From: Microvirga sp. TS319
Lineage (GTDB): Bacteria; Pseudomonadota; Alphaproteobacteria; Rhizobiales; Beijerinckiaceae
DNA length: 64,000 nt
Reading direction: 5' to 3'
Assembly: GCF_041276405.1 (NCBI RefSeq)
Contig: NZ_JBGGGT010000002.1
Span: 1,463,001-1,527,000 of the forward strand
A program made the translations under genes and the position numbers. Positions 1 through 9,002 of the stretch are shown one piece after another (position 1 is the stretch's first letter; every line of letters starts with the position of its first letter). The notes under the pieces were generated by a model. It saw only the letters and a list, made by a program, of their open reading frames with translations. It made no database searches and was not told the DNA's origin.

Positions 1-198
1 TCTACTGTTTACCAAGCGAGTTTAGCGGCCGGTCATGCTCAAGGAAACCCGGTATCCCCTGCCACTTGCGAACGTCGTTAACGGCTCAGTAACCTGCACT
101 ACCGGGGAAAATACGGCGAAAAGACGGCAAGCCCACGCTCATCTCTCGTCATCCGGCGCGCCGTATCTTAAATATGCGCCGTCACAGAAAGGTCCGCA

Positions 199-519
199 AT
201 GATCAACATTACTTTCATCGATGCCGAGGGCACAGCCCGGACCGTCGAGGCCGAGGAGGGCTCGACCGTCATGGAAACCGCCATCCGCAACGGCATTCCC
301 GGTATCGAGGCCGAATGCGGCGGCGCCTGCTCCTGCGCGACCTGCCACGTCTATGTCGACGAGGAGTGGGAACCCGTCACCGGCCAGCCTCAGCCCATGG
401 AAGAGGACATGCTGGACTTCGCCTTCGACGTGCGTCCCAATTCGCGCCTGTCCTGCCAGATCAGGGTCAGGCCGGACATGGACGGTCTCGTCGTTCACAC
501 GCCCATCCGTCAGGGCTGA
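199..519 (+). CDS. 2Fe-2S ferredoxin, adrenodoxin type
   Basis: A 106-residue soluble electron carrier of the vertebrate/ISC-type ferredoxin family. The cluster ligands fit C-x5-C-x2-C-xn-C: Cys40, Cys46, Cys49 and Cys86, in the motif CGGACSCATC followed by LSCQI; Cys44 is an extra cysteine. The length is normal for the family, and the ATG follows an AAGG sequence at a good distance. It lies 15 bp before a uspA-like gene on the same strand. Such ferredoxins serve P450s, Fe-S assembly or dioxygenases; no partner reductase is adjacent, so the redox partner is unknown. Confidence 0.9.
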   Translation: MINITFIDAEGTARTVEAEEGSTVMETAIRNGIPGIEAECGGACSCATCHVYVDEEWEPVTGQPQPMEEDMLDFAFDVRPNSRLSCQIRVRPDMDGLVVHTPIRQG

Positions 520-534
520 TCCGGAGGTTACGCC

Positions 535-960
535 ATGTTCAAGACGATCCTGGTTCCCATCGATCTCGGTGAGGTCGGAGCGGCCAAGGCCGCTCTCGAC
601 AAGGCGGTCGCGCTCGTCGAGAACGGCGAGGGCAGCATCCGTCTCATCTATGTGCGCGCCATCGTCCCCATCACCTATATGGAGTTCATGCCTCCGGCCT
701 TCGACCAGGAGCAGCAGGACGAGGCCGAGCAGAAGCTCGCCAAGCTCGCAGCCCAGGTGAAGCTCCCCGCCGAGCGCGTCTCGGCCGTGGTGCGGCTCGG
801 CTCCGTTTACGGCGAGGTGCTCGACGAGGCCGAGAAGACCGGCGCGGACCTCATCGTCATCGGCTCGCACCGTCCGACCATGGCGACTTATCTTTTGGGC
901 TCCAACGCCTCCACCATCGTGCGCCACGCCAAGTGCTCGGTCCTGGTGGTGAGGACCTGA
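535..960 (+). CDS. Universal stress protein, UspA family
   Basis: A 141-residue single-domain Usp protein. It starts with the typical MFKTILVPIDLG strand and ends with the VIGSH...STIVRHAKCSVLVVR block. The nucleotide-binding loop usually reads G-x2-G-x9-G-S/T; here the second glycine is replaced (GSHRP), so ATP binding is uncertain. GGAGG sits just before the ATG. It probably forms an operon with the upstream ferredoxin (15-bp gap). The family acts in the cytoplasm under stress; the specific role is unknown. Confidence 0.9.
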   Translation: MFKTILVPIDLGEVGAAKAALDKAVALVENGEGSIRLIYVRAIVPITYMEFMPPAFDQEQQDEAEQKLAKLAAQVKLPAERVSAVVRLGSVYGEVLDEAEKTGADLIVIGSHRPTMATYLLGSNASTIVRHAKCSVLVVRT

Positions 961-969
961 CGGGCTCCT

Positions 970-1009
970 CTGTCATCCCGAGTTCGCCTGTGGCGCCTCG
1001 GGATGACAG
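970..1009. terminator. Inverted repeat after uspA, possible terminator or dispersed palindrome
   Basis: A perfect 13-bp inverted repeat (CTGTCATCCCGAG at 970-982, CTCGGGATGACAG at 997-1009) with a 14-nt loop begins 10 bp after the uspA stop. There is no T-run, so it is either a dispersed repeat of the gtcatccc type common in alphaproteobacteria or an mRNA-stabilising hairpin at the 3' end. Confidence 0.55.
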
Positions 1010-1081
1010 GAGTGCGTCTGACGAGGATGGCAGGGACTGCCCCGGAACCGGACCGGGAACGGCCATGACGGCAGAGGCCGT

Positions 1082-1651
1082 TCAGACCGCCTTCGGCATC
1101 AGATCGTCCGGCAGTGCGCCGGAGCTGAAGGGGCGGGGCTTGTTGAGGCGGACCATCGGCTCGATCTGCCAGATGCCCACCATGGCCAGCAGCGCGCCCA
1201 TCAGGGCGATGCCCGTGGCCCCCATCCGGAGGGCCTGCCAGATCAGGTAGGCCGTCGCCAGAAGCGACAGGATGGCGACCGCAGCGGTCGAGAACCAGAG
1301 CCACCAGGGCTTGCCGGCGACGAGGCGGGCCTGGGGATTGGCCCTCGCGATGGCCGCGCACAGGCTTTGGGCGAAGGCCCGGTACTCCGTCGTCATCTCC
1401 TGCGCCTCGATGAGGCTGCGCCAGTGGAGGGAACCGAAGGTGAAGGCCTTGCCATCCTTCATCGTGACCTTCGTGCGGAAGGACCTCTGGCCGATGCGGC
1501 CGGGCTCGTAGGTCATGCGCACGGTCTCCACCGCGCCGAGGCGAACCTCATTCACCTTGCGGCCGGAATCCACGATCAGCCGGTCGCCCTTGATGGCAAA
1601 GCTTATCGGCCCGCCGATCGGGCGGGGGTTGTGGGTATAGGTCTGGCTCAT
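1082..1651 (-). CDS. Hypothetical membrane protein with two C-terminal TM helices
   Basis: A 189-residue protein that I do not recognise. Residues 1-110 look like a cytoplasmic beta-rich domain (KGDRLIVDSGRKVNEVRLG and following strands). Two hydrophobic helices follow at about 116-137 and 143-163, then a short polar tail. It lies 4 bp downstream of the VWA gene on the same strand, so the two are probably cotranscribed. No catalytic motif is visible. Confidence 0.7.
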   Translation of the reverse strand: MSQTYTHNPRPIGGPISFAIKGDRLIVDSGRKVNEVRLGAVETVRMTYEPGRIGQRSFRTKVTMKDGKAFTFGSLHWRSLIEAQEMTTEYRAFAQSLCAAIARANPQARLVAGKPWWLWFSTAAVAILSLLATAYLIWQALRMGATGIALMGALLAMVGIWQIEPMVRLNKPRPFSSGALPDDLMPKAV

Positions 1652-1655
1652 GCCG

Positions 1656-2831
1656 TTACCGTACCAGTTCGCGCATGGCGTGGTCTATGCCTTCGAGGGT
1701 GAGCGGATGCATGCGCCCGGCAAAGAGTTGCCGCATGAGCGAGACTGACTGGGTGTAGGTCCAGTGGTTCTCCGGTACGGGGTTCAGCCAGACCGCTTTC
1801 GGGAAGTGCTCCAGGATCCGCCGGATCCAGACCTGGCCTGCCTCCTCGTTCCAATGCTCCACGGAGCCGCCCGGATGGGTGATTTCATAGGGACTCATGG
1901 ACGCGTCGCCCACGAAGACGACGCGGTAATCGGACGGATAGGTGCGGATCACGTCGAGCGTTGGGATCTTCTCGTCGAAGCGGCGACGGTTCTCCTTCCA
2001 CAGGTGCTCGTAGACGCAGTTGTGGAAATAGAAGTGCTCGAAGTGCTTGAATTCCAGGCGCGCCGCCGAGAACAGCTCCTCCGCGGCCTGGACGTGCCAG
2101 TCCATCGAGCCGCCCACGTCGAGGAAGAGCAGGACCTTCACGGCGTTGCGGCGCTCGGGTCGTAGGCGCACGTCGAGATAGCCCTTGTGCGCGGTCTCGT
2201 GGATCGTCCCGTCGAGATCGAGCTCTTCGGCCGACCCTGTGCGGGCGAAACGGCGCAGGCGCCGCAGCGCGACGCGCATGTTGCGCACGCCCAGCTCGAT
2301 CGTGTCGTCGAAATCCTTGAACTCACGCTTGTCCCACACCTTCACGGCGCGGAAGTTGCGGTTCTTGTCCTGGCCGATGCGGATGCCTTCCGGGTTGTAG
2401 CCGTAGGCGCCGTAAGGGGAGGTGCCGGCCGTGCCGATCCACTTGTTGCCGCCCTGGTGGCGGCCTTTCTGCTCCTCCAGGCGCTTCTTGAGGGTCTCCC
2501 AGAGCTTGTCCCAGCCCATGGCCTCAAGCTGCTTCTTCTCGTCCTGGGTGAGATAGCGCTCGGCGAGCTTGCGGAGCCATTCCTCGGGAAGCTCCGTCCG
2601 GTCCAGGGCCTGGCCCATCCGCTCGAGGCCCTGGAACACATGGGTGAAGACCCGGTCGAAGCGGTCGAGATGGCGCTCGTCCTTCACCAGACAGGCGCGG
2701 GAGAGATAATAGAACTCCTCCACGCTCTTGTCGGCGAGGTCCCGGTCGAGCGCCTCCAGGAGGGAGAGGTATTCCCTGAGCGAGACCGGCACCTTGGCCG
2801 CGCGCAGCTCTGTGAAGAAGGTGAGAAACAT
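1656..2831 (-). CDS. VWA domain-containing protein, CoxE-like
   Basis: A 391-residue protein of the CoxE/VWA family that works with MoxR-type AAA+ ATPases in metalloenzyme maturation or complex remodelling. The N-terminal two thirds are helical and charged. The C-terminal VWA domain starts near residue 230; its MIDAS motif is DVGGS (about residues 238-242) instead of the canonical DxSxS. I chose the ATG at 2831 (MFLTFFTEL), where this family starts; an in-frame ATG 18 bp upstream is possible. The usual partner MoxR is not adjacent but lies at 8154-9002 on the other strand. Confidence 0.85.
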   Translation of the reverse strand: MFLTFFTELRAAKVPVSLREYLSLLEALDRDLADKSVEEFYYLSRACLVKDERHLDRFDRVFTHVFQGLERMGQALDRTELPEEWLRKLAERYLTQDEKKQLEAMGWDKLWETLKKRLEEQKGRHQGGNKWIGTAGTSPYGAYGYNPEGIRIGQDKNRNFRAVKVWDKREFKDFDDTIELGVRNMRVALRRLRRFARTGSAEELDLDGTIHETAHKGYLDVRLRPERRNAVKVLLFLDVGGSMDWHVQAAEELFSAARLEFKHFEHFYFHNCVYEHLWKENRRRFDEKIPTLDVIRTYPSDYRVVFVGDASMSPYEITHPGGSVEHWNEEAGQVWIRRILEHFPKAVWLNPVPENHWTYTQSVSLMRQLFAGRMHPLTLEGIDHAMRELVR

Positions 2832-2920
2832 CGGGCCAGTGTCGGGCAAGTTGCGGCAAGGTCAAGAGCCGAGGCAGGAGGCTCCATGAGGAGTCCCCAT
2901 GAGGAGGCACCCCTTGAACC

Positions 2921-4711
2921 TCATTTGCCCACGGTGCGGCGCGCCCGGAACTCGATACGCTCCGGCTTCCTGTTGTTCTGTTTCAGGATCGCCCGGAACT
3001 CGTCGCGCCGCTCATGGATGGAGGCGATCACGAGGCCCATGGGCACGCCGATATCCGACAGCACCGCTTCGCTCAGCTGCAGCGAGGCCTCGATGGTTTC
3101 CGGAACCGCGTCGTCGACGCCGAGCCCATAGAGCCGGGTCGCGTGCTTGGCGTCTCGCGCGCGCGACACGATGGTGATGTCGGGACGCTCCTGCCGGACG
3201 GCCGTCACCACCGCCTCGATGGCGCTCGGGGTGTCGAGGGTGATGACGAGGGCGCGGGCCTGCTCGATGCCGCAGGCGCGCAGGAAGCCCGAATGCGCCC
3301 CATCCCCGAAGTAGACCGGTTTCCCGGCCTTGCGCTCCTCGGCGACGCGCGCGGGGTCCATGTCGATGGCGAGGTACGGCACGCCGTGGCGCTGGAGCAT
3401 GTCGCCCACGAGCCGCCCGACCCGGCCGTATCCGGCCACGATGACGCGTCCGGCTTCCTCGGGCGGCGGCGGTTCTGCGGCTTCGGGGCTCAGGGGGCGC
3501 TTCCGCTCCAGTCCGCGGCTCACGCGGCGGGCGAGCCGGGCCAGGAACGGAATTGCCACCATGGTCAGCGTGGTGACGAGAAGCAGGTTGTGCCCGACTT
3601 CCATGGGGATGAGCCCCGCGGCCATCGCGGCCCCGAGAATGACCAGGGCGAACTCGCCGCCCGGGCCCAGGAGCAGGCTCGTTTCCGCCGCCTCGGGGGC
3701 GTTCAGGCCGAAGGGCCGTCCGAGCCAGAAGATGATGACGCTCTTGGTGGCGACGAGGAAGGTCGCAACGGCCAGGATCGTGATCGGGGCCGCCAGGAAC
3801 CGGATGAGATCGAGGTTCATGCCCACCGAGACGAAGAACACGCCGAGCAGGAGCCCCTTGAAGGGCTGGATCGTGGTGTCGATGGCGCGGCGATATTCGG
3901 TTTCCGACAGGAGAATGCCCGCGATGAAGGCGCCGAGCGCCATGGAAAGGCCGCTGACGGCGGCCACGAGGCTCGTGACGAACACGACGAGCAGACAGGC
4001 CGCCATGAACAGTTCGGGGCTCTTGGTGGCGGAGACCAGCTGGAAGAAGGGCCGCAACACCAGCCGTCCGAGCCCCACGATGATCGCGAGCGCCAGGGCC
4101 GCCTGGACGAGGGCGGTCGCAAAGGACGTCATGGTGATTTCGGGCTGATGCGTATCGAGGGCCGCGATGGTGAACAGGATCGGCGCCACGGCGAGGTCCT
4201 GGAACAGGAGCGCGGAAAAGCTCGCACGTCCCGCGGCCGAGTTGAGGCGTTTCTGTTCGGCCAGAACCGGCAGCACGATGGCCGTCGAGGACAGCGCCAG
4301 GGCTATGCCGATGAGGGCCGACGCGGCGAGGGAGTCGACGACCTTGTAGGCGAAGAGCCCCAGGGCCAGGGCGCAGAGCGCGACCTGCAGCGAGCCGAAG
4401 CCGAAGACCTGGCGGCGCAGGACGCGGAGGCGCTGCCAGGAGAGCTCGATGCCGATGGTGAAGAGCAGGAACACCACGCCGAATTCGGCGATCCGCGACG
4501 TGCCTTCCGCATTCGAGAAGGTCACCCAGTCGATCCAGGGGAGGTCGGGAATGAGCCGCCCGAGCCCATAAGGGCCCAGCAGTGCGCCCGCGGCGAGAAA
4601 GCCCAGAACCGGGCTGATCTTCAGCCGGTGGAAGACCGGGACGACGACGCCTGCCGTGGCCAGAAAAAGAATGGGCTCCTGATAGGCATGCAGGTCGATC
4701 GTGGTACTCAT
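2921..4711 (-). CDS. Monovalent cation:proton antiporter, CPA2 family (KefB/KefC-like)
   Basis: A 596-residue inner-membrane protein. About 400 residues form some 12 hydrophobic helices of the Na+/H+ exchanger fold (conserved LGFLAAGALLGPYGLG near the N-terminus and GPGGEFALV later). A cytoplasmic TrkA-N Rossmann domain follows at about 415-530, with the dinucleotide motif VAGYGRVGR. This is the architecture of KefB/KefC glutathione-gated K+ efflux systems. The start is the ATG of MSTTIDLHA, since the preceding in-frame residues have no family counterpart. No KefF/KefG ancillary protein is adjacent, so ion and gating ligand are inferred. Confidence 0.9.
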   Translation of the reverse strand: MSTTIDLHAYQEPILFLATAGVVVPVFHRLKISPVLGFLAAGALLGPYGLGRLIPDLPWIDWVTFSNAEGTSRIAEFGVVFLLFTIGIELSWQRLRVLRRQVFGFGSLQVALCALALGLFAYKVVDSLAASALIGIALALSSTAIVLPVLAEQKRLNSAAGRASFSALLFQDLAVAPILFTIAALDTHQPEITMTSFATALVQAALALAIIVGLGRLVLRPFFQLVSATKSPELFMAACLLVVFVTSLVAAVSGLSMALGAFIAGILLSETEYRRAIDTTIQPFKGLLLGVFFVSVGMNLDLIRFLAAPITILAVATFLVATKSVIIFWLGRPFGLNAPEAAETSLLLGPGGEFALVILGAAMAAGLIPMEVGHNLLLVTTLTMVAIPFLARLARRVSRGLERKRPLSPEAAEPPPPEEAGRVIVAGYGRVGRLVGDMLQRHGVPYLAIDMDPARVAEERKAGKPVYFGDGAHSGFLRACGIEQARALVITLDTPSAIEAVVTAVRQERPDITIVSRARDAKHATRLYGLGVDDAVPETIEASLQLSEAVLSDIGVPMGLVIASIHERRDEFRAILKQNNRKPERIEFRARRTVGK

Positions 4712-4885
4712 GAGGTCCTTCCGTTGAGGCGCATTGTGGTTCCAGGCGAAAGAGCAGCGCAAGCGCAAATTGCCCTCGCGCGACGACATGTGCAGCGGCG
4801 ACATGGCTGACCCGGTCCGGCATGCGTCTGCGCTGGCCGGGATGACCCAGGCTCCGTCTTTCTTCTGTTCGGACGGGTTGTGCTT

Positions 4886-5809
4886 CTATGGGGCGGGGGA
4901 GAGTAGGGGCAAATTCTTCTCTTGAGAGAAGAGGGACGTCTCGACGAGCATCCATTCCCGGAACGCCTCGATCTGGGGCTCGGCGGCGTCTTTCGTGCGG
5001 GAGACGAACCAGTAGGCGTACTCGCCGGGAACCTCCAACCGGAAGGGGCGGCACAGGCGACCGGAGCGGATCTCCTCGCTCGCAAGAGCCTGCCGGGCGA
5101 GTGCGACGCCCTGGCCGGCACCGGCCGCGTCGAGCAGCAGCGCCGCATCCCTGTAGATCGGGCCCTCCTTCGGCTCCGGCCAATCGAGCCCTGCCGCTGC
5201 GAACCATGGCGACCATGGCTCGCGTGAATAGCGAAGCAGCGTACATTCGCGCAGATCGGACGGCTGTTTGAGCAGCTCTGCCGTCCGGTAGGCCGGGCTG
5301 CAGACAGGAAAGACAAACTCGTCCATGAGCTTGTCCTGCCTCAGGTGAGGCCAGCCGCCGGGGCCATACCGAATGGCGACGTCGATGCCGTCCTGCTCAT
5401 CGAGGCGGGCCAGCTCGATCGAGGGGTAAAGGTCCAGGACGATGTCCGGATGCGTGGTCGTGAATTGGTGAAGCCGGGGCACGAGCCAGCGGCCCGCGAA
5501 GGCGGGCAGGACGCTGACGGTGATGTGGCGCTTTCCTTGCTTGGGGCGCTCGGTTTCAAACGCGCTCTCGAGCAGGCGCAGGCCGTAGCGCACCTTCGTC
5601 GCCAGGGCTTGCCCATCGGGTGTGAGCAGCATGCGCCGGCCCTCCCGTCGAAACAGGGATGTTCCGAGCCGCGCCTCAAGCCCTCTGACCGCATGGCTGA
5701 TGGCACCATGGGTCAAATTCAGGTCTTCCGCTGCTCGGCTATAGCTTTGATGGCGGGCTGCCGCCTCGAAGGCGAGCAGGGACTGGAGAGGAGGAAGACG
5801 CGGAGCCAT
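4886..5809 (-). CDS. LysR-family regulator, GcvA-like
   Basis: A 307-residue LysR-type transcription regulator. An N-terminal winged helix-turn-helix (residues 5-65; MAPRLPPLQSLLAFEAAARH) is followed by a periplasmic-binding-like effector domain (about 95-300) containing PSIELARLDEQDGIDVAIRYG, typical of the GcvA/AmpR branch. It is divergent from the GST gene at 5919 across a 109-bp gap with an inverted repeat, the usual arrangement for a LysR protein controlling its neighbour and itself. The effector is unknown. Confidence 0.9.
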   Translation of the reverse strand: MAPRLPPLQSLLAFEAAARHQSYSRAAEDLNLTHGAISHAVRGLEARLGTSLFRREGRRMLLTPDGQALATKVRYGLRLLESAFETERPKQGKRHITVSVLPAFAGRWLVPRLHQFTTTHPDIVLDLYPSIELARLDEQDGIDVAIRYGPGGWPHLRQDKLMDEFVFPVCSPAYRTAELLKQPSDLRECTLLRYSREPWSPWFAAAGLDWPEPKEGPIYRDAALLLDAAGAGQGVALARQALASEEIRSGRLCRPFRLEVPGEYAYWFVSRTKDAAEPQIEAFREWMLVETSLFSQEKNLPLLSPAP

Positions 5810-5812
5810 AAG

Positions 5813-5835
5813 ATATGTGAATTTGGCTCACATAT
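5813..5835. promoter_or_regulatory. Inverted repeat in the LysR/GST intergenic region, probable operator
   Basis: ATATGTGA (5813-5820) and TCACATAT (5828-5835) form a perfect 8-bp inverted repeat with a 7-bp centre, containing T-N11-A spacing as in LysR boxes. It begins 4 bp before the LysR start codon and lies about 85 bp upstream of the GST gene, suiting autorepression and control of the divergent gene. Confidence 0.55.
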
Positions 5836-5918
5836 AGAGTCAAGAATTTTCGTTCGCTTGCGGGGGCCCGGCCGTGCTGTCTGAACCTGATCGAACTCTC
5901 TGACGATAAGGCGGACCC

Positions 5919-6581
5919 ATGCTGAAACTCTACTATTCTCCCGGAGCCTGCTCCCTCGCGCCTCACATCGTCCTGGAGGAAATCGGCCAACCCTATGAGC
6001 TGGCCCGGGTGCCGCTCGCGGAGGGAGCGCACCTGAAGGCCGATTATCTCGCCATCAATCCCAAGGCCCGTGTCCCGGCTCTTGAAGGGCCGTTCGGACA
6101 AAACGGAGCTTCGGCGGGAATTCTCACGGAGGCTCCTGCCATTCTGCTCTATCTGGCTCAACTCAGGCCGGAGCTGGAACTCCTGCCCCCGGATCCGAAC
6201 CTCCAGGCGCGCAGCTTCGAGTGGCTGAATTGGCTATCCAGCTCCATGCACGCGATGTCCTTCGCCCAGATTTGGCGTCCGCACCGTTTCGTGGCGGAGA
6301 CAACGCTCTTTCCCGCCGTCTCGACCAAGGGACGTGAGAACGTGACGGAGCAATACGCCTATATCGAAGCGCTCATGAACGACGGACGCGGTTGGGCCGT
6401 CGCCGGAGCCGGCTTTACCGTCGCGGATGCGTTCCTCTTCGTGTTCTATCGGTGGGGCATGCGGATCGGCCTCGATATGAAAGCCGCCTATCCCTCCTGG
6501 ACGCGCATCGCCGAGCGAACCCTGGCGCGCCCCTCCGTTCAGCGGGCGATGGCCGGAGAGGGCATTACCATCTCGTCGTGA
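5919..6581 (+). CDS. Glutathione S-transferase family protein
   Basis: A 220-residue soluble enzyme. The N-terminal thioredoxin-like domain (residues 1-80) opens with KLYYSPGACSLAPHIVLEE, the beta-class GST signature with the catalytic cysteine region. The all-helical C-terminal domain (about 90-210) holds the N-capping motif FTVADAFLFV. It would conjugate glutathione to electrophiles or act as a thiol reductase. The divergent LysR gene suggests inducible expression. The substrate is unknown. Confidence 0.9.
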   Translation: MLKLYYSPGACSLAPHIVLEEIGQPYELARVPLAEGAHLKADYLAINPKARVPALEGPFGQNGASAGILTEAPAILLYLAQLRPELELLPPDPNLQARSFEWLNWLSSSMHAMSFAQIWRPHRFVAETTLFPAVSTKGRENVTEQYAYIEALMNDGRGWAVAGAGFTVADAFLFVFYRWGMRIGLDMKAAYPSWTRIAERTLARPSVQRAMAGEGITISS

Positions 6582-6647
6582 ACGCCGCTCGTCGAACAAT
6601 CGCAGTCGGCAGCCCCGGAACCGCGGGGCTGCCGTTGCGCTTCGGCA

Positions 6648-7934
6648 TTACCCGATCGTCGCCAGAGCCTGGGCGAGATCCGCCACCAGATCGTCGGGAT
6701 GCTCGATGCCGATGGAGACGCGGATCGTGGCGTCGCTCACGCCGAGCCTGTCCCGGGTCTCCTTGGGCACGCCGGAATGGGTGGTGGAGGCCGGATGCGA
6801 AATCAGGGATTCCGTGCCGCCCAGGCTGACCGCCAGCTTGAACACCTGGAGCGCGTTGAGCACCTTGAAGGCCTCCGCCTCGCCGCCCTTCACGTCGAAC
6901 GAGAAGGTGGAGCCGGGAGCGTCGCTCTGCGCCTCGTAGACCTCTTTCGCGCGGGAACCCTCAGGCAGATAGGCCAGGTGGTGGACCTTCACCACGCCCG
7001 GGTGCTCGTGCAGGAACCTGGCCACGATCTCCCCGTTGCGGTTGGCCGCCGACATGCGCAGCGCCAGGGTTTCGAGCGAGCGGCCGATCATCCAGCAGGA
7101 ATGCGGATCGAGCTGGGTGCCGATGGCCGAGCGGAGCAGGCGCACGGCCTTCATGTGCTCCTTGGAGCCCAGGGCCGCGCCGGCGATCAGGTCGGAATGG
7201 CCGCCGACATATTTCGTGAGCGAATAGACCGAGATGTCTGCGCCGTGCTGGAGCGGCTTCTGGAAGAGGGGTCCGAGCAGCGTGTTGTCGCATACGACGA
7301 TCGGGCGCTGACCTTGAGCCCCGCCGATCTCGTCCGCGATGGTCCGGATGAGGGCCACGTCCACCAGGGTGTTGAGCGGGTTCGAGGGGGTCTCGATCAT
7401 GACGATCGAGACCCGGCCCTTGCCTTGCGCCTCCTTGGCAGCGGCGCGGATGCCCGCCTCGTCGACCCCGTCGCCGAAGCCGACGGCCTGGATGCCGAAA
7501 TTCGCCAGCGTCTTGGCGATCAGGGTCTCCGTGCCGCCATAGAGCGGCTGGGAGTGCAGAACCACGTCGCCGGGACGGGCAAAGGCCAGGATCGTGGTGG
7601 CGATGGCCGACATGCCCGACGAGAAGAGCAGGCCCGATTCCGCCTCCTCGAAGATGGCGAGCCGGTCCTCGACGATCTCCGCGTTCGGGTGATTGAAGCG
7701 CGAATAGACGAGGCCGGCGGCTTCACCCTTGGGCGGCTCCTTGCGGCCCGAGACGTAGTCGAAGAACTCCTTGCCGTGCTCGGCGCTGTTGAACACGAAG
7801 GTCGAGGTCAGGAAGACGGGCGGCTTCACCGCGCCTTCCGACAGGGTCGGGTCGTAGCCGTAGCCCAGCATGAGGGTTTCCGGCTTCAGCTTGTGGTTGC
7901 CGATCCGGTCCTTGTGATAGCGGTTATCAGTCAT
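6648..7934 (-). CDS. Cystathionine gamma-synthase family PLP enzyme
   Basis: A 428-residue Cys/Met-metabolism PLP-dependent enzyme. The PLP lysine is Lys241 in [14 protein letters not shown]-phosphate contacts in SSGMSAI are also present. The family includes cystathionine gamma-synthase, cystathionine lyases and methionine gamma-lyase, and sequence alone does not separate them here. ATG at 7934 is preferred over the in-frame GTG at 7940 because GGAGGA lies 9 nt before it. The gene stands alone, and a small hairpin precedes its Shine-Dalgarno sequence. Confidence 0.88.
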   Translation of the reverse strand: MTDNRYHKDRIGNHKLKPETLMLGYGYDPTLSEGAVKPPVFLTSTFVFNSAEHGKEFFDYVSGRKEPPKGEAAGLVYSRFNHPNAEIVEDRLAIFEEAESGLLFSSGMSAIATTILAFARPGDVVLHSQPLYGGTETLIAKTLANFGIQAVGFGDGVDEAGIRAAAKEAQGKGRVSIVMIETPSNPLNTLVDVALIRTIADEIGGAQGQRPIVVCDNTLLGPLFQKPLQHGADISVYSLTKYVGGHSDLIAGAALGSKEHMKAVRLLRSAIGTQLDPHSCWMIGRSLETLALRMSAANRNGEIVARFLHEHPGVVKVHHLAYLPEGSRAKEVYEAQSDAPGSTFSFDVKGGEAEAFKVLNALQVFKLAVSLGGTESLISHPASTTHSGVPKETRDRLGVSDATIRVSIGIEHPDDLVADLAQALATIG

Positions 7935-7947
7935 AGTCACTTATCCT

Positions 7948-7964
7948 CCCATGTTTGTTATGGG
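7948..7964 (-). promoter_or_regulatory. Small hairpin abutting the Shine-Dalgarno of the PLP enzyme
   Basis: In the mRNA sense CCCAT-AACAAAC-ATGGG forms a 5-bp hairpin directly in front of the GGAGGA ribosome site. It could modulate initiation. It does not match the SAM-II riboswitch pattern as I know it, so any ligand is speculation. Confidence 0.3.
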
Positions 7965-8006
7965 CTTACATGATGAGAGCGGTTGCCGAAAGCCATGGAC
8001 ACGACT

Positions 8007-8124
8007 TAGAGCATCGGACGGGAAAAGTGGATTTGCACTTTTGGGCTCGATCCGATGCTCCATTCTTGGATGAGCGCATCGTTCTTGCGGAAAACCGGGT
8101 CCACTTTTCCGCACGATGCGCTAG
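8007..8124. repeat. Palindromic repeat, A+B modules
   Basis: Module A is the hairpin between gagcatcgg and ccgatgctc with the inner arms aaaagtgga/tgcactttt. Module B runs from gcgcatcgt to acgatgcgc with inner arms gcggaaaa/ttttccgc. The element lies in the gap before moxR and ends in CTAG. Other copies are listed separately. Confidence 0.85.
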
Positions 8125-8153
8125 GCTCCGCGCGTGGACAAGGAATGGTGAGG

Positions 8154-9002
8154 ATGGCGCGTTTTACCGGAACCGAAAGCTATGTGGCGACCGAGGACCT
8201 GACGGTGGCCGTCAATGCGGCGATCACCCTGGAGCGTCCGCTCCTCGTGAAGGGCGAGCCCGGCACGGGCAAGTCCGTCCTCGCGGAGGAAATCGCCCGG
8301 TCCCTGAATGCGCCGCTCCTCACCTGGCACATCAAGTCCACCACGAAGGCCCAGCAGGGCCTCTACGAATACGATGCGGTCTCGCGCCTGCGCGACAGCC
8401 AGCTCGGCGACCCGCGCGTGTCGGATATCCGCCACTACATCAAGCGCGGCAAGTTGTGGGAGGCCTTCCAGTCGGAAACCCGGCCGGTTCTGCTGATCGA
8501 CGAGATCGACAAGGCGGATATCGAGTTTCCGAACGATCTCCTGCTCGAACTCGACCGCATGGAGTTCTTCGTCTACGAGACCGGCGAGACGGTGAGGGCC
8601 GCCCGGCGCCCCATCGTGATCATCACGTCGAACAACGAGAAGGAACTCCCGGACGCCTTCCTGCGCCGCTGCTTCTTCCACTACATCAAGTTCCCGGATG
8701 CCGACACCATGGCGCGCATCGTCGAGGTGCATTATCCCGGCATCAAGCACCGGCTCGTGGAGGAGGCGCTGAAAATCTTCTTCGAGGTCCGGGACGTCCC
8801 GGGCCTGCGCAAGAAGCCCTCGACCTCCGAGCTGCTCGACTGGCTCAAGCTCCTCCTGTCCGAGGATGTCGGTCCTGAAAACCTGCGCGAGCGGGACACC
8901 CGCAAGCTGATCCCGCCGCTTCACGGGGCGCTCCTCAAGAACGAGCAGGATGTGAGCCTGTTCGAGAAGCTGGCCTTCATCGCCAGGCGGGAAGGGCGGT
9001 GA
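8154..9002 (+). CDS. MoxR-family AAA+ ATPase
   Basis: A 282-residue AAA+ ATPase. Walker A is GEPGTGKS (about residues 29-36), Walker B is LLIDEIDKAD, and sensor 1 lies in IVIITSNNEKELPDAFLRR. These ATPases act with VWA (CoxE-like) proteins to insert metals or remodel complexes. ATG 8154 has AAGGA 9 nt upstream; the ATG at 8145 has the same AAGGA directly against it and is less likely. Its stop overlaps the sixA start (TGATG). The matching VWA gene is over 5 kb away at 1656-2831. Confidence 0.92.
   Translation: MARFTGTESYVATEDLTVAVNAAITLERPLLVKGEPGTGKSVLAEEIARSLNAPLLTWHIKSTTKAQQGLYEYDAVSRLRDSQLGDPRVSDIRHYIKRGKLWEAFQSETRPVLLIDEIDKADIEFPNDLLLELDRMEFFVYETGETVRAARRPIVIITSNNEKELPDAFLRRCFFHYIKFPDADTMARIVEVHYPGIKHRLVEEALKIFFEVRDVPGLRKKPSTSELLDWLKLLLSEDVGPENLRERDTRKLIPPLHGALLKNEQDVSLFEKLAFIARREGR

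Noticed and set aside
1..198. Possible gene end or RNA at the left edge
   Set aside because: I see no ORF with family features, no tRNA fold and no strong hairpin.
3014..4810. Long plus-strand ORF opposite the KefB-type antiporter
   Set aside because: It is the antisense of a clearly conserved antiporter; its composition (Glu/Gly/His/Arg-rich) is that of a GC-rich shadow frame.
7935..8006. SAM-type riboswitch before the cystathionine gamma-synthase family gene
   Set aside because: Only a 5-bp hairpin is visible; the conserved SAM-II core is not recognisable.
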